Shown: positions 17,242 to 19,215 of the stretch, piece by piece
Numbering within the stretch: position 1 is the stretch's first letter
Layout of the letters: the number at the start of each line of letters is the position of its first letter
NCBI GenBank assembly: GCA_900545285.1
Contig: UQYK01000038.1
Location: forward strand, 1 to 19,215
DNA length: 19,215 bases
Direction of reading: 5' to 3'
Origin: an uncultured Ruminococcus sp.
GTDB taxonomy: Bacteria > Bacillota > Clostridia > Oscillospirales > Ruminococcaceae
Translations under genes and position numbers: made by a program
Notes under the pieces: generated by a model
Seen by the model: only the letters and a program-made list of their open reading frames with translations
Told to the model about the DNA's origin: nothing
Database searches by the model: none

Positions 17242-17395
17242 TATCATCCAGTACACACCCAGCTGCCTTTACCGCTTTTCCTGCATTCTTCTTGATATCA
17301 TGCTTCTGTCTGGAAGTTGCCTTTGACATCATATAACAAACAGTTCCTACTGTAGCACCAACGGTAACGCCGCGCACAACAGATTTGATTGTCAT
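17222..17395 (-). CDS. small single-helix membrane protein, unknown function
   Basis: I do not recognise a characterised family. The frame extends upstream to 17545, but the ATG at 17393-17395 has a strong AAAGGAGG about 10 bases upstream on the minus strand, giving 57 residues. The protein starts MTIKSVVRGV, continues with a hydrophobic glycine-rich stretch (about 7-24, including GATVGTVCYMM) long enough for one membrane helix, then a lysine-rich stretch (about 25-45) and a C-terminus DDITSLMW. The layout of a short helix followed by a basic tail resembles small YtxH-like proteins of Clostridia, but this is only a resemblance. It converges on ruvX and overlaps its last 20 bases (stop TAA at 17222-17224). 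No terminator is visible between them. Confidence 0.65.
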   Translation of the reverse strand: MTIKSVVRGVTVGATVGTVCYMMSKATSRQKHDIKKNAGKAVKAAGCVLDDITSLMW

Positions 17396-17508
17396 GAAAC
17401 ATCTGCCTCCTTTCTGCACAGCCGCAAACTTACGGGTTCCTGCTGCAACTATAGTATAGGAGAAAAACGCAAATCTATCCCTGCGGATTATTTCCATCCC
17501 TGGAAAAG

Positions 17509-17515
17509 AAAGGAG
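17509..17515 (+). promoter_or_regulatory. ribosome binding site that decides the TTG start of trmL
   Basis: AAAGGAG, continued by AGG, lies about 12 bases (or 9 from the second AGG) before TTG at 17528-17530. No ATG or GTG in the correct frame lies nearby, and the conserved family N-terminus begins a few codons after the TTG. Confidence 0.7.
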
Positions 17516-17527
17516 AGGATTTTTCCT

Positions 17528-18043
17528 TTGAAACCACAATTGCATATTGTCTTAGTAGAGCCGCAAATTCCACAAAACACCGGAAATATTTCCCGCACCT
17601 GTGCTGTTACAGGCGCAAAATTACACTTGATTCAGCCAATGGGATTCACGGTAACAGATAAACATTTGAAACGTGCCGGTCTGGATTATTGGGACAAACT
17701 GGATATCACATATTACAATAATTTTGCTGATTTTTCCAATCAAAATCAGCAGGGGCTTTTCTACTTTTTTACAACGAAGGGGCGGCATATTCATAGTAAT
17801 GTTTCTTATCCGCCGGATCAACCTATCTATTTGATATTCGGAAGGGAAGACAAGGGCCTCCCGGAAGACCTGTTATTTCAGCATCCTGACACCTGTGTGC
17901 GAATTCCTATGCGTCAAACCCTACGCAGCCTGAATTTGTCCAATTCTGTTGCTATTGCAGCCTATGAGGTGCTGCGGCAATGGAACTATCCAGATTTATC
18001 TACAGAAGGAAATCTGACACAATATTCCTGGGATACAGAATAA
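17528..18043 (+). CDS. trmL: tRNA (cytidine(34)-2'-O)-methyltransferase
   Basis: TrmL (YibK/CspR family) uses SAM to 2'-O-methylate the wobble base of certain leucine tRNAs, improving decoding. The 171-residue protein has the SPOUT knotted fold signatures: IVLVEPQIPQNTGNISRTC (7-25), LIFGREDKGLP (102-112), RIPMRQTLRSLNLSNSVA (125-142) and AAYE. Its length of about 155-170 with no extra RNA-binding domain also fits TrmL rather than the larger TrmH or RlmB enzymes. The start is TTG, supported by the ribosome binding site at 17509. It is divergent from the small minus-strand gene, with 132 bases between them that must hold the promoters, and it ends at a bidirectional terminator. Exact tRNA targets are inferred from the family. 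Confidence 0.93.
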   Translation: MKPQLHIVLVEPQIPQNTGNISRTCAVTGAKLHLIQPMGFTVTDKHLKRAGLDYWDKLDITYYNNFADFSNQNQQGLFYFFTTKGRHIHSNVSYPPDQPIYLIFGREDKGLPEDLLFQHPDTCVRIPMRQTLRSLNLSNSVAIAAYEVLRQWNYPDLSTEGNLTQYSWDTE

Positions 18044-18049
18044 AAATGA

Positions 18050-18085
18050 AAAGCACAGAACTTTCTTAAAGGTTCTGTGCTTTTT
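18050..18085. terminator. bidirectional intrinsic terminator between trmL and the recombinase gene
   Basis: AGCACAGAACTTT (18052-18064) pairs with AAAGGTTCTGTGCT (18068-18081) in a stem of about 13 bp with one G-U, closed by a tetraloop around CTTA. Five T residues (18081-18085) follow on the + strand. An A-rich flank before the stem gives a matching T run on the - strand. It can therefore end both trmL and the convergent recombinase transcript. Confidence 0.87.
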
Positions 18086-18090
18086 GCATA

Positions 18091-18119
18091 TAAAAACGGC
18101 AGGGGAGTCCTATTCCCCT
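18091..18119 (-). terminator. possible weak terminator at the end of the recombinase gene
   Basis: On the - strand AGGGGA and TCCCCT (18114-18119 with 18101-18106) form a 6 bp stem around a 7-base loop. That loop contains the TAG stop of the recombinase gene. A run of five T follows after four intervening bases. It is weaker than the bidirectional hairpin a few bases on and may add nothing. Confidence 0.3.
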
Positions 18120-19120
18120 TGATTTTCCTTCTCCCCCTCTTGTTTTTTCTTTTCAAAATGCGCTAGGGGAGAGCTGTCTGTTGCATTTTTTAAGATTTGA
18201 TTGGACAAATGGGTATAGATCTCAGTTGTTGAAGTGCTGGCGTGCCCCAATACTTCCTTCAACGTTAACGCATCTACATTTCCATATTGGTACATAAGCG
18301 TAGCTGCCGTATGACGCAATTTATGCGTAGAATATCCCTGACCGCCTAAATCAGCCTGATTCAGCGCTGTTTCCACAATCTGCTGCACGCGTCGTTTGCT
18401 GATTCTGGTATGTCGCTTGCTCAGAAAAACGGCATCTTCTGCGGAACCTTCCGGTAATTCCCGTACTTGCAAATAGGCATTTAGGGCAGAGATACAGGCA
18501 TCATTTAAATATACCATACGTTCTTTGCTTCCTTTGCCTAAAACACGCATTTTTGCTTCTTTAAAATTGATATCCGATAAGTTAAGACCGACTAACTCGC
18601 TCAATCTTACACCGCAATTCAAGAAAATTGTTAAAATGCAATAATCCCGTTCTGGATATGCAGTATCTAAAGATTGCAGCAAATGTTGACTTTCTTCCAA
18701 TGTCAGATACCGCGGCAGTGTTTTTTTTGGCGATGGGAGTTCCAAGCGCTCCGTAGGATCATGGGAAATGAGATTCTGATGATGGCAAAGATACCCAAAG
18801 AAGCTGCGCAGCGCCGAAACCTTGCGTCCACGGGCGCGATCATGATTTTCACGTTCTTCTGTAACATAATAGAGATAATTATACAAATCCTGGAGCGTTA
18901 CAGATTCTAGCTCCGATATCTGCATATCCTTGATTGGAATTTCATGCAAATTATCTGTATTCTGATACTGTGAATCCCGCATCATGCGCAGATATTTGAG
19001 AAACATGCGGATATCTAAATAGTATTCCTGAACAGTGCGGCTGGAAAGTGATTTTGTCACTGTAATATACAAAATATAATCCAGAAAAAAGTCAGGGCAC
19101 TGCGTACGATCAATTTCCAT
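18110..19120 (-). CDS. tyrosine recombinase, XerC/XerD type
   Basis: Xer recombinases cut and rejoin DNA at dif sites to resolve chromosome dimers; related proteins move integrative elements. The 336-residue protein has an N-terminal SAM-like core-binding domain (about 10-115). Its catalytic domain has every key residue: R172 (CGVRLSEL), K196 (LGKGSKER), H266 and R269 (THKLRHT), H293 (GHAST) and the nucleophile Y302 (EIYTHL). It is about 35 residues longer than E. coli XerC/XerD. The extra is in the N-terminal domain (roughly 48-75) plus a charged tail after 320, as in several Clostridia proteins annotated XerC. The ATG follows AAGGGG at about 6 bases. No phage or transposon genes are near, so a chromosomal Xer role is likely, but whether it corresponds to XerC or XerD cannot be told. 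Confidence 0.9.
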   Translation of the reverse strand: MEIDRTQCPDFFLDYILYITVTKSLSSRTVQEYYLDIRMFLKYLRMMRDSQYQNTDNLHEIPIKDMQISELESVTLQDLYNYLYYVTEERENHDRARGRKVSALRSFFGYLCHHQNLISHDPTERLELPSPKKTLPRYLTLEESQHLLQSLDTAYPERDYCILTIFLNCGVRLSELVGLNLSDINFKEAKMRVLGKGSKERMVYLNDACISALNAYLQVRELPEGSAEDAVFLSKRHTRISKRRVQQIVETALNQADLGGQGYSTHKLRHTAATLMYQYGNVDALTLKEVLGHASTSTTEIYTHLSNQILKNATDSSPLAHFEKKKQEGEKENQGE

Positions 19121-19148
19121 ATTTACCCCTTCCCCGGATGAGCTTCGC

Positions 19149-19186
19149 TTCTAATTGCGCCAAATTTGTATTTGGTGTAATTAGAA
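19149..19186. repeat. 38-base near-perfect inverted repeat upstream of the recombinase gene
   Basis: Two 17-base arms, TTCTAATTGCGCCAAAT (19149-19165) and ATTTGGTGTAATTAGAA (19170-19186), are inverted copies with two differences, separated by TTGT. The ends lie 29 bases upstream of the recombinase ATG. As + strand RNA both differences become G-U pairs; as - strand RNA they are A-C mismatches. No T run follows on either side, so it is unlikely to be a terminator. It could be an operator or a recombinase binding site, and I cannot choose between them. Confidence 0.7.
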
Positions 19187-19215
19187 AAGTTTTCATTTTT
19201 GCCCTCACCCAGCAA

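Noticed and set aside
17427..17460. Possible divergent promoters around the TATAGTATAGG sequence between the small gene and trmL
   Set aside because: -10-like hexamers exist on both strands, but I could not find a convincing -35 at 16-18 bases on either strand. Promoters must lie in this spacer, but I cannot place them.

Overview
The window is a chromosomal, housekeeping stretch from an anaerobic, low-to-middle GC member of the Bacillota. The most likely group is Clostridia, and a Ruminococcus/Oscillospiraceae-type gut bacterium is my inference. Pointers are the AddAB recombination nuclease in place of RecBCD, a PyrR-controlled pyrimidine operon with an RNA attenuator, a class 1B dihydroorotate dehydrogenase made of PyrD and PyrK, strong AGGAGG-type ribosome binding sites, and typical hairpin-plus-T terminators. 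I see no insertion sequence, prophage, CRISPR array, tRNA or rRNA.

Layout. (1) Positions 2-7586, + strand: addB (its 5' end lies outside the window), addA and rsmA. They are joined by 1-base and 4-base stop/start overlaps, so they look translationally coupled. (2) Positions 7587-7867: a 281-base leader with a good sigma-A-type promoter, a textbook PyrR-binding RNA hairpin and an intrinsic terminator just upstream of pyrR. (3) Positions 7868-16793: pyrR-pyrC-pyrF-carA-carB, then a strong intrinsic terminator, then pyrK-pyrD. ruvX (yqgF) follows 13 bases after pyrD. (4) Positions 17222-17395, - strand: a 57-codon gene for a small one-helix membrane protein that converges on ruvX and overlaps its 3' end by 20 bases. 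(5) Positions 17528-18043, + strand: trmL, with a TTG start. A bidirectional terminator separates it from (6) positions 18110-19120, - strand: a XerC/D-type tyrosine recombinase. A 38-base near-perfect inverted repeat lies in the 95 bases upstream of the recombinase start.

How the genes work together. The pyr cluster encodes carbamoyl-phosphate synthetase (CarAB), dihydroorotase (PyrC), dihydroorotate dehydrogenase (PyrD+PyrK) and OMP decarboxylase (PyrF). Aspartate transcarbamylase (pyrB) and orotate phosphoribosyltransferase (pyrE) are not in the window, so they must be encoded elsewhere. PyrR senses UMP/UTP and controls transcription through the leader. AddAB processes double-strand breaks for recombination. 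RuvX is an RNase H-fold protein of the YqgF family, RsmA and TrmL modify RNA, and the Xer protein resolves or integrates DNA.

No wholly new multi-gene system is evident. The parts most worth a second look are the terminator inside the pyr operon, the inverted repeat next to the recombinase gene, the small membrane protein overlapping ruvX, and the addBA-rsmA coupling.
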